From contig OZ251505.1 in assembly GCA_965242795.1 (NCBI GenBank), positions 496,001-560,000 on the forward strand: a stretch of DNA of 64,000 nucleotides, read 5' to 3'. Each line of letters opens with the position of its first letter. Positions within the stretch are counted from its first letter, which is position 1. The notes below the pieces were generated by a model, which saw only the letters and a program-made list of their open reading frames with translations, was not told the DNA's origin and did not search any database. This document shows, piece after piece, positions 60,896 to 64,000 of the stretch. A program made the position numbers and the translations under genes. This stretch comes from Bin18 sp965242795. Lineage in GTDB: Bacteria > Desulfobacterota > Binatia > Bin18.

Positions 60896-61954
60896 TCAGT
60901 ACTTGGCCATCACCTTTTCGGCGAAGTCGGTCATCTGCCGTACCGGGTCGTCGTCCATGACCTGGAAGGCGAAGTGGGACAAGCCGGCGTCTTCCAACGC
61001 ATGGATGCGGTCGATGATCTCGTCCGGCGTGCCGATCATGGCCACGACGTCGGCCAGTTCCGGCACGATGAAGTCGCGCTCGTCCTCGCGCGGATAGATG
61101 ATGTGGCCCTCGTGCAGCGTGAGGTGGCGCGTCCGTGCGGGCAGGCCGGCCGCGTACGTCCGGTACCGCTCCACCCATGCGGCGACCGCGGGAATCGGCG
61201 GCAGCAGGTCGCTTCCCCATTCGACCTGCACGTGGAGGAAATTCATGATGAACGGCGCCACCAGACTCAGCACGCGCGGCGTGGCCCTGGTCTCGCCCGG
61301 CGACAGCAGCGCGGTCGGAAAGAAACACGTGGACGGTACGTCGGCCGGGGTCTTGCCGTGCGCAGTGGCAGCCTCGTCGATGATCCCGCGCGCCGCACGT
61401 AATCCGTCCGGGTCGATGCCCCAGGTGATGTGGCCGTCCGATTCGGCCCCGCAGTAGGCGAGCGTCTTGGGGCCGAAGGCCGAAATGCTGACCGGAATGG
61501 CGTCGCGCAGGTTGATGTAGCCGCGGTCCGGGTGCAGAAAACGGACGGGTTGCTCCTGCCCTTCTGCGCACAGCGTGCCGGTCTCGCCGGCCAACAGGGT
61601 CTGGATCAGCCGCACGTCTTTTTTCATGCGCGTCAGCGTGATGGGCCGCAGGCCCATCGTCAGCCGGGCCGTATTGCCCGTGCCCACGCCGAGTTCCACG
61701 CGGCCCGGAGCCAACTGGTTGATGGTCGCAATCGAGTGGGCGACCGTCGGGGCCATGCGCGTCGTCGGCACCGCGACGCCGGTGCCGAGCCGGATTTTCG
61801 ACGTCTCGTGGGCCGCCAGGGCCATCGTGGCGTACACGTCGGAATAGATCATCTGCGAGTCGTAGAACCACGCGTGGGCAAAGCCCAGCCGTTCGGCCAA
61901 GGCGACCAACTCGAAGTCGCCGACCCGCGACGGAAACGTCACGCCGAAGTCCAT
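60896..61954 (-). CDS. LLM-class F420-dependent oxidoreductase
   Basis: Starting at the ATG of MDFGVTFPSRVGDFEL (AGGA 7-8 bases before) gives 352 residues. It carries FAHAWFYDSQMIYSDVY, SKIRLGTGVAVPTTRM, LAPGRVELGVGTGNTARLTMG and SISAFGPKTLAYCG, typical of F420-dependent methylene-H4MPT-reductase-like enzymes. A GTG six codons earlier is less likely. It heads a minus-strand set with DoxX and two MaoC genes, suggesting a shared acyl-CoA pathway. Confidence 0.9.
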   Translation of the reverse strand: MDFGVTFPSRVGDFELVALAERLGFAHAWFYDSQMIYSDVYATMALAAHETSKIRLGTGVAVPTTRMAPTVAHSIATINQLAPGRVELGVGTGNTARLTMGLRPITLTRMKKDVRLIQTLLAGETGTLCAEGQEQPVRFLHPDRGYINLRDAIPVSISAFGPKTLAYCGAESDGHITWGIDPDGLRAARGIIDEAATAHGKTPADVPSTCFFPTALLSPGETRATPRVLSLVAPFIMNFLHVQVEWGSDLLPPIPAVAAWVERYRTYAAGLPARTRHLTLHEGHIIYPREDERDFIVPELADVVAMIGTPDEIIDRIHALEDAGLSHFAFQVMDDDPVRQMTDFAEKVMAKY

Positions 61955-61987
61955 CAAGGCATCCTCACGCACGTTCGGTCCGAAAGC

Positions 61988-64000
<2,013 letters not shown>

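Overview
The window is about 64 kb of GC-rich bacterial DNA, gene-dense, with roughly 43 protein genes, no rRNA or tRNA that I can recognise, and unusually many palindromic intergenic repeats. Gene content (luciferase-like monooxygenases, hydantoinase A/B, thiolase/DUF35 pairs, a DUF1329-DUF1302-RND-YCF48 export cluster, monomeric NADP isocitrate dehydrogenase, ADC-type polyamine synthesis, ClpA) suggests an environmental, probably uncultured proteobacterium or proteobacterium-like lineage. I cannot place it more precisely from sequence alone.

Layout. 1-1550: a methyltransferase-like gene, a possible MITE, hairpins and repeats. 1549-12382: minus-strand genes for a coiled-coil/winged-helix protein, two luciferase-like oxidoreductases, a HEAT-repeat protein, a SnoaL-like protein, hydantoinase B and A, a DUF35 protein and a thiolase. 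12953-25001: minus-strand envelope cluster with TPR protein, DUF1640-like protein, DUF1329 fragment, DUF1329 (frameshifted), DUF1302 barrel, coiled-coil protein, RND/MMPL exporter, YCF48 lipoprotein and a small lipoprotein. 25217-31345: acyl-CoA catabolic set (acyl-CoA dehydrogenase, thiolase, HMG-CoA-synthase-like/DUF35 fusion, SDR) plus a second YCF48 lipoprotein. 31628-35733: monomeric Icd, then a lower-GC restriction-modification-like insert (putative nuclease and an MT-A70 methyltransferase split by an in-frame TAG). 35818-41645: threonylcarbamoyl-AMP synthase and the arginine decarboxylase / N-carbamoylputrescine amidase / agmatine deiminase route to putrescine. 41670-45491: LigA, PPK2, DUF433. 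45511-51465: a type I-E CRISPR-Cas locus. 51675-57710: DUF2283-HTH protein, ThDP enzyme, nicotinate phosphoribosyltransferase, VOC and NHL proteins, and a second DUF1640-like protein. 57738-64000: two more luciferase-like enzymes, HisI-like protein, two MaoC hot-dog proteins, DoxX and the 3' part of clpA.

Most unusual: the CRISPR locus (cse1, cse2, cas7, cas5, cas6e, five-repeat array) has no cas3, cas1 or cas2 here, and its Cse2/Cas11 subunit carries an N-terminal VRR-NUC-type nuclease domain with its PD-(D/E)xK residues intact (D70, E89, K91, Q102). This looks like a Cas3-independent type I-E effector in which an accessory nuclease is built into the small subunit, analogous to reported HNH-Cascade fusions but with a different nuclease and subunit. 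In this copy cas7 has a one-base frameshift, and a 164-bp element with 24-bp inverted ends sits between cse2 and cas7.

Four palindromic repeat families fill almost every gap. One G-rich family carries a conserved flank that lies just upstream of the start codons of at least three unrelated genes.
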